A DNA stretch of 64,000 bases from Bradyrhizobium ivorense (GCF_900696085.1 NZ_CAADFC020000016.1:186001-250000); one strand, 5' to 3'. Numbered from the stretch's first letter, positions 24,583-33,828 are shown. A program made the numbers and translations. Notes: generated by a model from the letters alone, not told the origin.

Positions 24583-25800
24583 ATGACCATCTCCGACGCC
24601 ACGAAGCTTTCACCCGCCGGCGCGGTCTCCGTGCGCCCGCTGATCTGGATCGGCGCCATCACCACCGGCACCGTCGTCACCAACCTCTTCGCGCCACAAA
24701 TCCTCGTCGGCCTGATCGGCAACTCGCTCGGCATGACCGCGTTACAGGCCGGCCTTATCTCGACGCTGACCCTGCTCGGCTATGCGCTGGGGCTGCTGCT
24801 CTTGGTGCCACTGGTCGACCTCGTCGAGAACAAGCGGCTGATCCTGCGCACGCTCGGCTGCGCCATCGTGGCAGCGGGCGGCACCGCGCTGGCGCCGACG
24901 CCGCTGATCCTGCTCGTTGCAACCTTCATCCTCGGCGCGTCCTGCGCGGCGATCCAGATGGTGGTGCCGCTGGTGGCCTCGATGGTGCCGCCGGAGCGCC
25001 GCGGACAGGCGATCGGCGACGTCATGAGCGGATTGATGATCGGCATCCTGCTGTCGCGGCCGCTGGCCAGCCTGATCGCGGATGCCTGGGACTGGCGCGG
25101 CTATTACGTCACGTCAGCCGTCCTGATGACGGTGCTGGCCGGCGCATTGGCACGCACGCTGCCGACGCTGCAGCCCGCGGCGCAGGTCGGCTACGGCGCG
25201 CTGCTGCGCTCGTTCCCAAGACTGCTGCGCGAGGAGCCGGTGCTGCGTGTCCGCGCATGGACCGCGGCGTTGGTGATGGCGTCGTTCACCGCGTTCTGGG
25301 CGGCGGTCGCGCTGCGCCTGCCCGACGCGCCGTTCCACCTCGACGCCAGGGGCATCGCGCTGTTCGCCCTGATCGGGGTCGCCGGCGCGGTGGCGACGCC
25401 GCTGGCGGGCCGCTGGGGCGACCGCGGCTATGCGCGGCCGATGCTGATCGGCTCGCATCTCATGATCATCGGCGCGCTGGCGCTGTGCGCCTGGGCCGCC
25501 GTGCTGGAGTCGCGGATCGCAGCGCTGCTGGCGCTGAGCGTCGGCACCATCCTGCTCGATCTCGGCATCTCCACGGATCAGACGCTCGGCCGCCGCGCAG
25601 TCAACCTGCTGCGGCCCGAGGCGCGCGGCCGGATCAACGGCCTGTTCGTGGCGTTGTTCTTCATCGGCGGCGCCGTTGGCGCTGCCGCCGCCTCCGCGGC
25701 CTGGAGCTTTGGCAGCTGGACCATGGTCTGCGTGGTCGCCGGCGCCTTCGGCGTGCTCGGCCTCATCACGGACATCGCGACGAAGACCGGATCGTCGTGA
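24583..25800 (+). CDS. MFS transporter controlled by a divergent LysR gene
   Basis: A 405-residue 12-helix transporter. The loop after helix 2 is VDLVENKRLILR, and PPERRGQAIGDVMSGLMIGILLSRPLASLIAD spans helix 5 (core GDVMSGLMIGILLSRP). It belongs to the same exporter subgroup as the MFS gene at 2495, sharing the FWAAVALRLPDAPF-type stretch, so the two may be paralogues with different regulators (HxlR and LysR). GAGG lies just upstream of the ATG. Substrate unknown. Confidence 0.85.
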   Translation: MTISDATKLSPAGAVSVRPLIWIGAITTGTVVTNLFAPQILVGLIGNSLGMTALQAGLISTLTLLGYALGLLLLVPLVDLVENKRLILRTLGCAIVAAGGTALAPTPLILLVATFILGASCAAIQMVVPLVASMVPPERRGQAIGDVMSGLMIGILLSRPLASLIADAWDWRGYYVTSAVLMTVLAGALARTLPTLQPAAQVGYGALLRSFPRLLREEPVLRVRAWTAALVMASFTAFWAAVALRLPDAPFHLDARGIALFALIGVAGAVATPLAGRWGDRGYARPMLIGSHLMIIGALALCAWAAVLESRIAALLALSVGTILLDLGISTDQTLGRRAVNLLRPEARGRINGLFVALFFIGGAVGAAAASAAWSFGSWTMVCVVAGAFGVLGLITDIATKTGSS

Positions 25801-25802
25801 TC

Positions 25803-27044
25803 CTATCCATCTTGCGGATCGAGCCACCTCAGCGCGCCCCTCCCGGCGGCCACGCCGGTCGCGAATGACGCCTGCAGCAGATAGCCGCCGGTCGGCGCTT
25901 CCCAGTCCAGCATCTCGCCGGCAGCGAAGACGCCCGGTAGCTTCCGCAGCATGAAGTGCTCGTCGAGCTCGGCGAAGCTGATGCCGCCGGCACTCGAGAT
26001 CGCGCGCGCGATCGGTGCCACACCCGTCAACCGAACCGGAATTGCGTCGATCAACTGCGCGAGCTCTGCCGGCGAGAACGATGCCAGCGGCCGGCCGGAC
26101 GCAATGGCTGCCTCCTGCGTCAGGCCGATGCCGACAGGAGAGAGTTGCGCCGCCTTGCGCAGGAAATTCGCCAGCGACTGCTTGCCGCGCGTCCCCGACA
26201 GGCGCCTGGTCAGCGCGGCGACGTCGAGGTCCGGCCGCAGCGCGACCGTCAGTGTCGCCTGCCCGACACCGAGCACCGCGTCGCGCAGCTCAGCCGATAA
26301 TGCATAGATCGCGCCGCCTTCGATGCCGGAGCGGGTGATGATCGCCTCGCCTCGCACGGTGTGCGCTCCGATCGTCAGCCCGACGCCCTTGAGCGGCTGG
26401 CCCTCGAAGCGATCACGGAAGATATTTGACCAAGCGACGGTGAAACCGGAATTGGCCGCGCGCATCGGCGCGATGGCGATGCCCTTCGCGGCGAGGATTA
26501 CCGTCCACGCGCCGTCGGAGCCGAGCCGCGGCCAGCTCGCGCCGCCGAGCGCAAGCACCGTCGCATCGGCCTTGACCGCGCGCGGACCATCCGGCGTTGC
26601 GAACAGCAGCCCGCCGGACTCGTCCCAGCCGAGCCAGCGATGCCGGAATGCAAAACGCACCCCCGCGCCATCGAGCCGCCGCAGCCAGGCACGCAGCAGC
26701 GGCGAAGCCTTGAACGCCTTTGGAAACACGCGGCCGCTCGAGCCGACGAAGGTCGGCTGCCCCAGCGCCTCGGTCCAGGTGCGCAACGCATTTGGCGGAA
26801 ACGCCTCGATCGCCGCCTTGAGATGCGGCATCGCCTCGCGGTAACGCGCGAGAAAATCCGGCAGCGGTTCGGAGTGGGTGAGATTGAGCCCGCCGCGGCC
26901 AGCCATCAAGAATTTGCGCCCCGCCGACGGCATCGCGTCGTAGACGGTGACGTCGGCGCCGCCCTGCGCCAGCACCTCGGCCGCCATCAGGCCGGCGGGG
27001 CCGGCGCCGATGATGGCGGCTTGTTTGGCGGAAGAGGAGGACAT
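25803..27044 (-). CDS. TIGR03862/BaiN-type flavoprotein
   Basis: A 413-residue NAD(P)/FAD-dependent oxidoreductase of the HI0933/BaiN class. FAD motif AAIIGAGPAGLMAAEVLAQGG near the N-terminus (GAGPAGLMAA), then AGRGGLNLTHSEPL typical of this class, and the C-terminal FAD loop GVFAAGEMLDWEAPTGGYLLQ (core GEMLDWEAPTGGYLL). Known relatives reduce dehydro bile acids or have no known role. ATG 27044 lacks a clear Shine-Dalgarno site; a GTG ten codons upstream is the alternative. Convergent with the MFS gene, with 2 nt between the stop codons. Confidence 0.87.
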   Translation of the reverse strand: MSSSSAKQAAIIGAGPAGLMAAEVLAQGGADVTVYDAMPSAGRKFLMAGRGGLNLTHSEPLPDFLARYREAMPHLKAAIEAFPPNALRTWTEALGQPTFVGSSGRVFPKAFKASPLLRAWLRRLDGAGVRFAFRHRWLGWDESGGLLFATPDGPRAVKADATVLALGGASWPRLGSDGAWTVILAAKGIAIAPMRAANSGFTVAWSNIFRDRFEGQPLKGVGLTIGAHTVRGEAIITRSGIEGGAIYALSAELRDAVLGVGQATLTVALRPDLDVAALTRRLSGTRGKQSLANFLRKAAQLSPVGIGLTQEAAIASGRPLASFSPAELAQLIDAIPVRLTGVAPIARAISSAGGISFAELDEHFMLRKLPGVFAAGEMLDWEAPTGGYLLQASFATGVAAGRGALRWLDPQDG

Positions 27045-27082
27045 GGCGTGAGTGTAGGCCCAGCTCGGCGCCACGACAAAAG

Positions 27083-27163
27083 CGTCATTCCGGGATGGTG
27101 CGGAAGCACCAGACCCGGAATCTCGAGATTCCGGGTTCGCGCTCCGCGCGCCCCGGAATGACG
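27083..27163. repeat. Dispersed inverted repeat, family R5
   Basis: CGTCATTCCGGGATGGTGCG and CGCGCCCCGGAATGACG face each other, with the inner palindrome CCGGAATCTCGAGATTCCGG. Separates the SDR gene from the flavoprotein gene. Confidence 0.85.
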
Positions 27164-27167
27164 GGAC

Positions 27168-28085
27168 CTACAGCTTGATCCCCGCCCTTGCCGCCGCCTG
27201 CGCCACGTATTTCTGCGTCTGCTCGAAGGCGCCCTGCAGCGCCTTGGCGGTCGACATGTTGCCGATCTCGGCAAAGTTTGCGGCGATCGCGTCGGGCGTC
27301 CATTCCGATTGCGGCAGGTTGACGCCTTCGGTCTCCAGCACCTTGATCACGGCGAACGAGCCGGCGCCGGCACCCATGATGGTGCGGGTCGGCGCGTCTT
27401 CGCTGAGCAAAAATTCCACCGCCGGGGTGATCGCTTCCGGCCGCATCAGTTGCAGCGCCTGCGGCGGCAGCAACTCTTCGGTCATGCGGGTCGCCGCGGT
27501 CGGCGAGATGGTGTTGACCTTGATGTTGTTCTTGCGGCCCTCTTCGGCCAGCACATTCATCAGGCCGACCATGCCGGCCTTCGCGGCACCGTAATTGGCC
27601 TGGCCGAAATTGCCGAACAGGCCGGACGACGAGGTCGTCAGCACGATGCGGCCGTAGTTGCGCTCGCGCATGCCGGCCCACACCGCCTTGCAGCAGTAGA
27701 AGGTGCCGGTCAGATGCACGCCGAGCACCTTGTCCCAGTCGGCGACCTCGAGCTTTGCGAATGACTTGTCGCGCAGGATGCCGGCATTGGCGCAGAGCAG
27801 GTCGACGCTGCCCCACTCCTTGGTGGCGCGTTCGACCATCGCGGTGACCTGCTCGAAATTGGAGACGTCGGCGCCGTCGGCCATCGCGGTGCCGCCGGCT
27901 TTGCGAATTTCCTCGACCACGGCTTCGGCCGGCGACAGCGAAGCGCCGGTCCCGTCGCGCGCGCCGCCGAAATCATTGACCACCACCTTGGCGCCGCGGC
28001 TGGCCAGCCCCAGCGCATGCGCCCGCCCAAGACCATTGCCCGCGCCGGTGACGATAGCGACGCGTCCGTCAAACCTGATTGCCAT
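27168..28085 (-). CDS. SDR dehydrogenase resembling the (3R)-hydroxyacyl-CoA dehydrogenase domain of MFE-2
   Basis: A 305-residue short-chain dehydrogenase. NAD motif TGAGNGLGRAHALGLA (residues about 13-28), VNDFGGARDGTGAS, NAGILRDKSFAKLEV near 97, and active-site Ser in TTSSSGLFGNFGQANYGAAK with Tyr-x3-Lys. The NAGILRD and GNFGQANYxAAK blocks are those of the dehydrogenase domain of eukaryotic multifunctional enzyme 2. A MaoC hydratase gene and an acyl-CoA synthetase gene lie just upstream on the same strand, suggesting a split MFE-2 beta-oxidation module. AGGA at 8 nt supports the start. Confidence 0.88.
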   Translation of the reverse strand: MAIRFDGRVAIVTGAGNGLGRAHALGLASRGAKVVVNDFGGARDGTGASLSPAEAVVEEIRKAGGTAMADGADVSNFEQVTAMVERATKEWGSVDLLCANAGILRDKSFAKLEVADWDKVLGVHLTGTFYCCKAVWAGMRERNYGRIVLTTSSSGLFGNFGQANYGAAKAGMVGLMNVLAEEGRKNNIKVNTISPTAATRMTEELLPPQALQLMRPEAITPAVEFLLSEDAPTRTIMGAGAGSFAVIKVLETEGVNLPQSEWTPDAIAANFAEIGNMSTAKALQGAFEQTQKYVAQAAARAGIKL

Positions 28086-28105
28086 TGTCGGTTCCTGCTG
28101 TTCTT

Positions 28106-28249
28106 CCCTTCTCCCCTTGTGGGAGAAGGTGGCGCGAAGCGCCGGATGAGGGGTATCTCTCCGCAGATGAGCTCGCGGAGAGATACCCCTCACCCGGCTT
28201 CGTCTCGCTTCCGCTCGATTGCGCCACCCTCTCCCACAAGGGGAGAGGG
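28106..28249. repeat. Dispersed inverted repeat, family R6
   Basis: CCCTTCTCCCCTTGTGGGAG through CACCCTCTCCCACAAGGGG, with GGATGAGGGGTATCTCTCCG and its complement in the middle. Lies between the SDR and MaoC genes. Confidence 0.85.
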
Positions 28250-28296
28250 TGCACCGCCCGGGCGGCCTGAAAAGTTGGAGACGTTTTGAGCAGCGA

Positions 28297-28325
28297 TGGA
28301 TGGCCGGGTCAAGCCCGGCCGTGAC
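28297..28325. repeat. Partial repeat, family R7-like
   Basis: GGATGGCCGGGTCAAGCCCG followed by GCCGTGAC, a half copy of the element at 18498. Confidence 0.6.
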
Positions 28326-28344
28326 GGCCAAGGGGTGGCCGAAA

Positions 28345-28824
28345 CTAGTTGAAATAGATCAAACCGAGCCAGTCGGCGACCAGCGCCGGCTTCTCCTCGC
28401 CCTCGATCTCGACCGTGACGCTGGTGCGTGACAGCAGCTCCTTCGGCTTGCGCAAGGTCGCCTCGGCGAGCACGAAACGGCCGCGGACGCGCTTGCCGGA
28501 GCGGACCGGCGAGAGGAAGCGGAGCTTGTCAAAACCGTAGTTGACGCCCATCGCGGTGCCCTCGACGACCGGCATCACCTCGTAGGACATGATCGACATC
28601 AGCGACATCGTCAGAAAGCCGTGCGCGATCGTGGTGCCGAAGGCGGTCTCCTTCTTCGCCCGCTCGGGATCGACATGGATGAACTGATGATCCTCGATCA
28701 CCCCGGCATAGGTGTCGATACGGCCCTGATCGATCAGGTGCCAGGACGACACGCCGATCTCCTTGCCGACCATGCCCTGGTAGGTTTCCAGCGACACCGG
28801 CGGCTTCTTCCAGACTTCGTTCAT
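28345..28824 (-). CDS. MaoC-family (R)-specific enoyl-CoA hydratase
   Basis: A 159-residue single hotdog protein. The hydratase 2 motif is complete: YAGVIEDHQFIHVD (D-x4-H with flanking residues, about 40-53), then TIAHGFLTMSL near 65. It is expected to hydrate trans-2-enoyl-CoA to (3R)-hydroxyacyl-CoA, the substrate of the SDR encoded next. Its start lies 3 nt from the stop codon of the acyl-CoA synthetase gene upstream, so those two are co-translated. GGAG at 9 nt. Confidence 0.9.
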   Translation of the reverse strand: MNEVWKKPPVSLETYQGMVGKEIGVSSWHLIDQGRIDTYAGVIEDHQFIHVDPERAKKETAFGTTIAHGFLTMSLMSIMSYEVMPVVEGTAMGVNYGFDKLRFLSPVRSGKRVRGRFVLAEATLRKPKELLSRTSVTVEIEGEEKPALVADWLGLIYFN

Positions 28825-28827
28825 TGA

Positions 28828-30558
28828 TCAGCTCTCCGATCCGGCCGTCCGCACCCTCTGCAGCTCCGGAAATTCTTCCTCGCGGAACTCTTTTCCGCGC
28901 AATGCATCGCTCCGGTTATCGTCATGTTCGAGCCGGCGCAACTGCACGCGGCGGATTTTTCCGGAGATCGTCTTCGGCAGCTCGGTGACCAGCTCGAGCT
29001 TGCGGATGCGCTTGAACGGCGCCAGCCGCGTGTGCAGGTGCTTGAAGATCGACAGCGCCGTCTCCGGCGTGCGCTCGACGCCGGCCACCAACAGCACATA
29101 GGCCTTCGGGATCGCGAGCCGGATCGGATCCGGGCTCGGCACCACCGCGGCTTCCGCAACCGCATCGTGCTCGAGCAGCACGCTCTCCAGCTCGAACGGC
29201 GAGATGCGGTAATCGGAGGATTTGAACACGTCGTCGGTGCGGCCGACGAAGGTGAGATAGCCCTCCTCGTCGGTGAACACGACGTCGCCGCTGCGATAGA
29301 TCTCGCCGTCGGCACCAACGAGCTTGCCGTCGTCGCCCTGGTAGCCCTGCATCAACCCGGCCGGCCGGTCAGCGCCGAGCAGCAAGGTCACCTCGCCCTC
29401 GGTGGCGGCATGGCCGTCATTGTCGGTGACCTGGACGCGATAGCCCGGCAGCGGCCGGCCCATCGAGCCGACCTTCACCTTTTGCCCAGGCGAGTTGCCG
29501 GCGAGCGCGGTGGTCTCGGTCTGGCCGTAGCCGTCGCGGATGGTCAGGCCCCAGGCCGCCTGCACCTGGTCGATCACTTCGGGATTGAGCGGCTCGCCGG
29601 CGCCGCAGACCTCGCGCAGGGAGACCTTGAAGCTCGAAAGCTGCTCCTGGATGAACAGACGCCACACCGTCGGCGGCGCGCACAGTGTGGTGACGCCGCA
29701 ACGGCCGATAGTGGCGAGCAAGCCCTTGGCGTCGAAGCGCGGCTGGTTGACCACGAACACGCACGCGCCGGCATTCCAGGGCGCAAAGAAGCAGCTCCAG
29801 GCATGCTTGGCCCAGCCCGGTGAGGAGATGTTGAGATGGACGTCGCCGGGCTGCAGCCCGATCCAGTACATGGTCGAGAGATGGCCGACCGGATAGCTGC
29901 GCTGGCTGTGCCGCACCAGTTTTGGTTTGGCCGTGGTGCCCGAGGTGAAATAGAGCAGCATCGGGTCGTCGGCCTTGGTCGGGCCGTCGGGCGTGAACGC
30001 CTCGGGTGCCTTCGCCGAATCCTCGAACGACAGCCAGCCGTCGTATGTTTGCGTCGCGCCGACCACGATGCGCGCGAGCTTCTCGCTGCCGAGGCCCACG
30101 AACTTCGCGACCTGGTCCTGGGTCGCCACCACGGCCTTGGCGCGTCCGCGGTCGAGCCGGTCGCGCAGTTCATCCGGGGTCAGCAGCGTGGTCGCAGGGA
30201 TCACGACGACGCCGAGCTTCATCGCCGCCAGCATGGTCTCCCACAGCGGCACGACATTGCCGAGCAAGAGCAGCAGATGATCGCCGCGCTGCAGCCCCTG
30301 GGCGCGCAGAAAGCTCGCCACCTGGTTGGAGCGGCGCGACAACTCGGCGAAGGAGAGCTTGGTTTCGTTGCCGCTGGCAGCATCGACGATCCACAGCGCC
30401 GGACGCTCGCGGCTATCGGCAGCGCGTCCCAGCTCGTCGAACCAATCCAGCGCCCAGTTGAACGGCACCGGATCCGGCCAGCGAAACTCCCTCACCGCGA
30501 CCTCGTAGTCGGTGCGATGCTCAAGCAGAAAAGCGCGTGCGTCCTGGAATGTGGTCAT
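28828..30558 (-). CDS. AMP-binding acyl-CoA synthetase (medium-chain/ACSM-like)
   Basis: A 576-residue adenylate-forming ligase that activates a carboxylic acid with ATP and CoA. Phosphate loop YFTSGTTAKPKLV near residue 207, motif A5 GYGQTETT near 344, A7 YRSGDVV and A8 GRTDDVFKSSDYRISP near 437, and catalytic Lys in PKTISGKIRR near 530. The layout matches the medium-chain or benzoate-type ACSM group. First gene of an operon with MaoC and probably the SDR; together they could feed an unusual or branched acid into beta-oxidation. Confidence 0.9.
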   Translation of the reverse strand: MTTFQDARAFLLEHRTDYEVAVREFRWPDPVPFNWALDWFDELGRAADSRERPALWIVDAASGNETKLSFAELSRRSNQVASFLRAQGLQRGDHLLLLLGNVVPLWETMLAAMKLGVVVIPATTLLTPDELRDRLDRGRAKAVVATQDQVAKFVGLGSEKLARIVVGATQTYDGWLSFEDSAKAPEAFTPDGPTKADDPMLLYFTSGTTAKPKLVRHSQRSYPVGHLSTMYWIGLQPGDVHLNISSPGWAKHAWSCFFAPWNAGACVFVVNQPRFDAKGLLATIGRCGVTTLCAPPTVWRLFIQEQLSSFKVSLREVCGAGEPLNPEVIDQVQAAWGLTIRDGYGQTETTALAGNSPGQKVKVGSMGRPLPGYRVQVTDNDGHAATEGEVTLLLGADRPAGLMQGYQGDDGKLVGADGEIYRSGDVVFTDEEGYLTFVGRTDDVFKSSDYRISPFELESVLLEHDAVAEAAVVPSPDPIRLAIPKAYVLLVAGVERTPETALSIFKHLHTRLAPFKRIRKLELVTELPKTISGKIRRVQLRRLEHDDNRSDALRGKEFREEEFPELQRVRTAGSES

Positions 30559-30590
30559 CTTCGTCCCAGCCCGTCGAATGTACGTTCAAC

Positions 30591-30679
30591 GTAGCCCGGA
30601 TGGAGCGCAGCGCAATCCGGGTTCGGTCGCGCAAGCTGGCAAGCTTGTCCCGGATTTCGCTGCGCTCCATCCGGGTTAC
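30591..30679. repeat. Dispersed inverted repeat, family R8 (GTAGCCCGGATGGAGCG)
   Basis: GTAGCCCGGATGGAGCGCAG and CTGCGCTCCATCCGGGTTAC are facing arms around AAGCTGGCAAGCTT. Further copies at 38808 and 40581, fragments near 40526 and 41133. Confidence 0.9.
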
Positions 30680-30691
30680 GGCGGAGCCCCG

Positions 30692-31579
30692 CTATTTGCC
30701 AGCGAGGCCGCGAACGTGCTGGATAATCCCGGAAAAGTCGACCCCACCATGGCCGGACGCGTCGAAGGTCTTATAGAGCTCCTGCGCATGCTTGCCGAGC
30801 GGCGTCACCGCGCCTGCGGCATTCGCCGCGTCCTGCGCCAAGGTCAGGTCCTTCACCATCAGGTTGGAGGCAAAACCCGGCTTGTAATCGTTGTTGGCCG
30901 GCGAGGTCGGCACCGGGCCGGGAACCGGGCAATAGGTGGTCAGCGACCAGCATTGCCCCGACGAGGTCGAGGCGACGTCGAACAGCGCCTGATGCGACAG
31001 GCCGAGCTTTTCGGCCAGCACGAAGGCTTCGCCGACCGCGATCATGGAGATGCCGAGGATCATGTTGTTGCAGATCTTGGCCGCCTGCCCGGCGCCGCCG
31101 CCGCCGCAATGCACGATCTTCTTGCCCATGTTGGCGAGCACCGGCTGCGCCGCCGCGAACGCCTTGGCCTCGCCGCCGCACATGAAGGTCAGCGTCGCGC
31201 CCTTGGCGCCGCCGGTGCCGCCGGATACCGGCGCATCGACCGAGGCCATGCCGTGCTTGGCCGCCAGCGCATGCGCCTGCTTGGCGCTCTCGACGTCGAT
31301 GGTCGAGCAATCGATGATCAGCGTGCCCTTGCTCATCGCGGGCAGCACCTCGTTCCAGACGCCGAGCACGTGCTTGCCGGCCGGCAGCATGGTGATGACG
31401 ACATCGGCGCCCTTCACCGCGCTGGCGCCGCTGTCGGCGATCGCGGCACCATCGCTCTTGGCCTGATCCCGCGAGGCCGCGACCAGATCGAACGCCGTCA
31501 CCTTGTGGCCGGCCTTGACCAGATTGGCCGCCATCGGCCCGCCCATATTGCCGAGCCCAATGAATGCGACTGCTGCCAT
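30692..31579 (-). CDS. mmsB: 3-hydroxyisobutyrate dehydrogenase
   Basis: A 295-residue beta-hydroxyacid dehydrogenase oxidising 3-hydroxyisobutyrate to methylmalonate semialdehyde with NAD+ in valine breakdown. NAD motif FIGLGNMGGPMAANL at the N-terminus, substrate motif DAPVSGGTGGA near residue 117, and catalytic Lys in GAGQAAKICNNM near 168. GGGGAG at 7 nt. Last gene of a minus-strand run with the 3-hydroxyisobutyryl-CoA hydrolase, acyl-CoA dehydrogenase and mmsA genes. Confidence 0.95.
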   Translation of the reverse strand: MAAVAFIGLGNMGGPMAANLVKAGHKVTAFDLVAASRDQAKSDGAAIADSGASAVKGADVVITMLPAGKHVLGVWNEVLPAMSKGTLIIDCSTIDVESAKQAHALAAKHGMASVDAPVSGGTGGAKGATLTFMCGGEAKAFAAAQPVLANMGKKIVHCGGGGAGQAAKICNNMILGISMIAVGEAFVLAEKLGLSHQALFDVASTSSGQCWSLTTYCPVPGPVPTSPANNDYKPGFASNLMVKDLTLAQDAANAAGAVTPLGKHAQELYKTFDASGHGGVDFSGIIQHVRGLAGK

Positions 31580-31603
31580 GACGGTTCTCCCCTTGCGACG
31601 TTT

Positions 31604-32686
31604 CTATTTGCTGTCTGGAAATTTCAATTCGTCAGCGCCGATCTCGGCGAAGTAAGGCGCGACCATCTCCGGCGTCACATCCTCGATCCGATCAGGCTGC
31701 CATTTCGGATCGCGATCCTTGTCGATCACGGCGGCGCGCACGCCCTCGCGGAAATCGTCGCTGGCAAACACTTCGAGCGCGGCGCGATATTCGCGCACCA
31801 GGCACTCTTCCAGCGTCGCGGTCGCCCGCGCCAGCCGCAGCAGCTTGAGCGTCACCACCATGCCGCGCGGCGACTTCTCGCCCAGCGTCTTCAAGGTCGC
31901 CTGCGCCAGCTCGGAGCTGTCGGCCTGCAACGCGGCGACGATATCTTCCATCTTGCCGCGCGCGAACCAGCCGTCGATCCTGGCCTGCATCGCGGCGACG
32001 GGGCCTGCCTTCTCGCCGGTGGCAAAACCCGCGATCAGCCGGTCGATCTCGGCGGAACTGGTGCGAGATGCAACCTTGGTCAGCGCCTCGCGCAGCGCCG
32101 GCAGCCTAGCGCTCGGCACCACGGCGTCGGCAAATTTTGCGTAGACCGCGTCGGGGCCGTTCATCGTGGTGCCGGTCAGGCCAAAATAGCTGCCGGTCTC
32201 GCCGGGCGAGCGCGACAGCAGATAGGTGCCGCCGACATCCGGGAAGAAGCCGAGGCCGACCTCGGGCATCGCGAGCTTGGTCTTATCCGTCACCACGCGA
32301 TGCCGCGCATGGGCCGACAGGCCGACGCCGCCGCCCATCACAATGCCGTCCATGAAGGCGACGTATGGCTTCGGAAACTTCTTGATCCGCGCGTTGAGGA
32401 TGTACTCGTCGCGCCACAGGATCTTGCCGAGATCGCCCTTGACCTTCGAGCTCTCCCAGAGCGCGCGGATGTCGCCTCCGGCGCACAGGCCGCGCTCGCC
32501 GGCGCCTTCCAGCACGATCACCGCCACTTCGGGATCGGCTTCGAAGGCGTCGAGCGCGCGGTCGATGTCGTGAAACATCTCCAGCGTCACCGCATTGATC
32601 GCCTTCGGCCGGTTGAGGCGGATGATGCCGGCCGTCCCCTCCCTGCGCGCGATCAGGTCTCCATCGGCAATCGTCGCATCATTCAT
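31604..32686 (-). CDS. 3-hydroxyisobutyryl-CoA hydrolase
   Basis: A 360-residue crotonase-fold thioesterase. GLCAGGDIRAL and GIVMGGGVGLS form the oxyanion hole, and AMPEVGLGFFPDVGGTYLLSR (core MPEVGLGFFPDVGG, about 145-160) carries the Glu and Asp of the HIBCH subfamily. A C-terminal helical lid distinguishes it from plain enoyl-CoA hydratases. Releases 3-hydroxyisobutyrate for mmsB. Its ATG overlaps the acyl-CoA dehydrogenase stop codon by 4 nt (ATGA). Confidence 0.93.
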   Translation of the reverse strand: MNDATIADGDLIARREGTAGIIRLNRPKAINAVTLEMFHDIDRALDAFEADPEVAVIVLEGAGERGLCAGGDIRALWESSKVKGDLGKILWRDEYILNARIKKFPKPYVAFMDGIVMGGGVGLSAHARHRVVTDKTKLAMPEVGLGFFPDVGGTYLLSRSPGETGSYFGLTGTTMNGPDAVYAKFADAVVPSARLPALREALTKVASRTSSAEIDRLIAGFATGEKAGPVAAMQARIDGWFARGKMEDIVAALQADSSELAQATLKTLGEKSPRGMVVTLKLLRLARATATLEECLVREYRAALEVFASDDFREGVRAAVIDKDRDPKWQPDRIEDVTPEMVAPYFAEIGADELKFPDSK

Positions 32687-33828
32687 CGCGCGCCCTCGAT
32701 CAATTTGCGCGACACGATCAGCCGCATGATTTCATTGGTGCCTTCGAGGATCTGGTGCACGCGCAGGTCGCGCACGATCTTCTCGACGCCGTATTCGCTG
32801 AGGTAGCCGTAGCCGCCGTGCAGCTGCAGCGCCTGGTTGGCGACCTCGAAGCCGACATCGGTGCCGAACCGTTTTGCCATCGCGCACAGCATGCCGGCAT
32901 CCGGATCCTTGCGGTCGAGCGCCGCCGCGGCGCGCCACAGGAAGGTGCGCGCCGCCTCCAGCTCGGTCGCCATGTCGGCAATCTTGAACTGCAGCGCCTG
33001 GAATTCGTCGAGCCGCTTTCCGAACGCCTTGCGGTCCTTCATGTAGGCCAGCGCCTTGTCGAGCGCCGCCTGCGCGCCGCCGAGCGAGCACGCCGCGATG
33101 TTGAGGCGGCCGCCGTCGAGGCCGGCCATCGCGATCTTGAAGCCGATGCCCTCCTCGCCGAGCCGGTTCTCGACCGGCACCCGGGCGCTCTCGAACATCA
33201 CGGCGCGGGTCGGTTGCGCGTTCCAGCCCATCTTGCGTTCATTGGCGCCGAACGAGACGCCCGGCGTCTTGCCGTCGATGACGATGGTCGAGACGCCGCC
33301 CGGGCCATCGCCGCCGGTGCGCACCATCGCGACCAGGATATCGGTGTCGCCGGCGCCGGAGATGAACTGCTTCTGGCCGTTGAGGACGTAATGATCGCCG
33401 TCGCGCACGGCGCGGGTGCGCAGCGCCGCGGCGTCGGAGCCGGCACCCGGCTCGGTCAGGCAGTAGCTCGCCAGCAGCTCCATGGTGCAGAGCTTTGGCA
33501 GCCATTTGTGGCGCTGGGTGTCGTTGCCATAGGCATCGATCATCCAGGACGCCATGTTGTGGATCGAGATGAAGGCCGAGGTGGTCGGGCACCCCGTCGC
33601 CAGCGCCTCGAAGATCAGCGCCGCGTCGAACCGCGTCATCGCTGAGCCGCCGACGTCGTCCTTGATGTAGATGCCGCCGATGCCGAGGCTTGCCGCTTCG
33701 CGCATCACGTCGACGGGGAAATGCTTCTCCTCGTCCCAGCGAAGCGCGTGCGGCGCGATCTTCTCCGCCGCAAACGCCCGCGCCATGTCGCGAACCGCGA
33801 TCTGGTCCTCGTTGAGAGCGAACTGCAT
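32683..33828 (-). CDS. Acyl-CoA dehydrogenase, probably isobutyryl-CoA dehydrogenase
   Basis: A 381-residue FAD enzyme. ASYCLTEPGAGSDAAAL near residue 122 and the C-terminal catalytic Glu in QILEGTNEIMRLIVSRKL; LHGGYGYLSEYGVEKIVRD near 340. The neighbours (3-hydroxyisobutyryl-CoA hydrolase, mmsB, mmsA) argue for isobutyryl-CoA of the valine pathway. A dedicated enoyl-CoA hydratase for methacrylyl-CoA is missing from this run; the hydratase gene at 38024 could serve. ATG 33828 was chosen; longer frames run into a repeat. Confidence 0.92.
   Translation of the reverse strand: MQFALNEDQIAVRDMARAFAAEKIAPHALRWDEEKHFPVDVMREAASLGIGGIYIKDDVGGSAMTRFDAALIFEALATGCPTTSAFISIHNMASWMIDAYGNDTQRHKWLPKLCTMELLASYCLTEPGAGSDAAALRTRAVRDGDHYVLNGQKQFISGAGDTDILVAMVRTGGDGPGGVSTIVIDGKTPGVSFGANERKMGWNAQPTRAVMFESARVPVENRLGEEGIGFKIAMAGLDGGRLNIAACSLGGAQAALDKALAYMKDRKAFGKRLDEFQALQFKIADMATELEAARTFLWRAAAALDRKDPDAGMLCAMAKRFGTDVGFEVANQALQLHGGYGYLSEYGVEKIVRDLRVHQILEGTNEIMRLIVSRKLIEGAR

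Noticed and set aside
30512..32806. A 764-codon open frame on the plus strand over mmsB and the 3-hydroxyisobutyryl-CoA hydrolase gene
   Set aside because: Composition-driven shadow of well-supported minus-strand genes; no recognisable domain.
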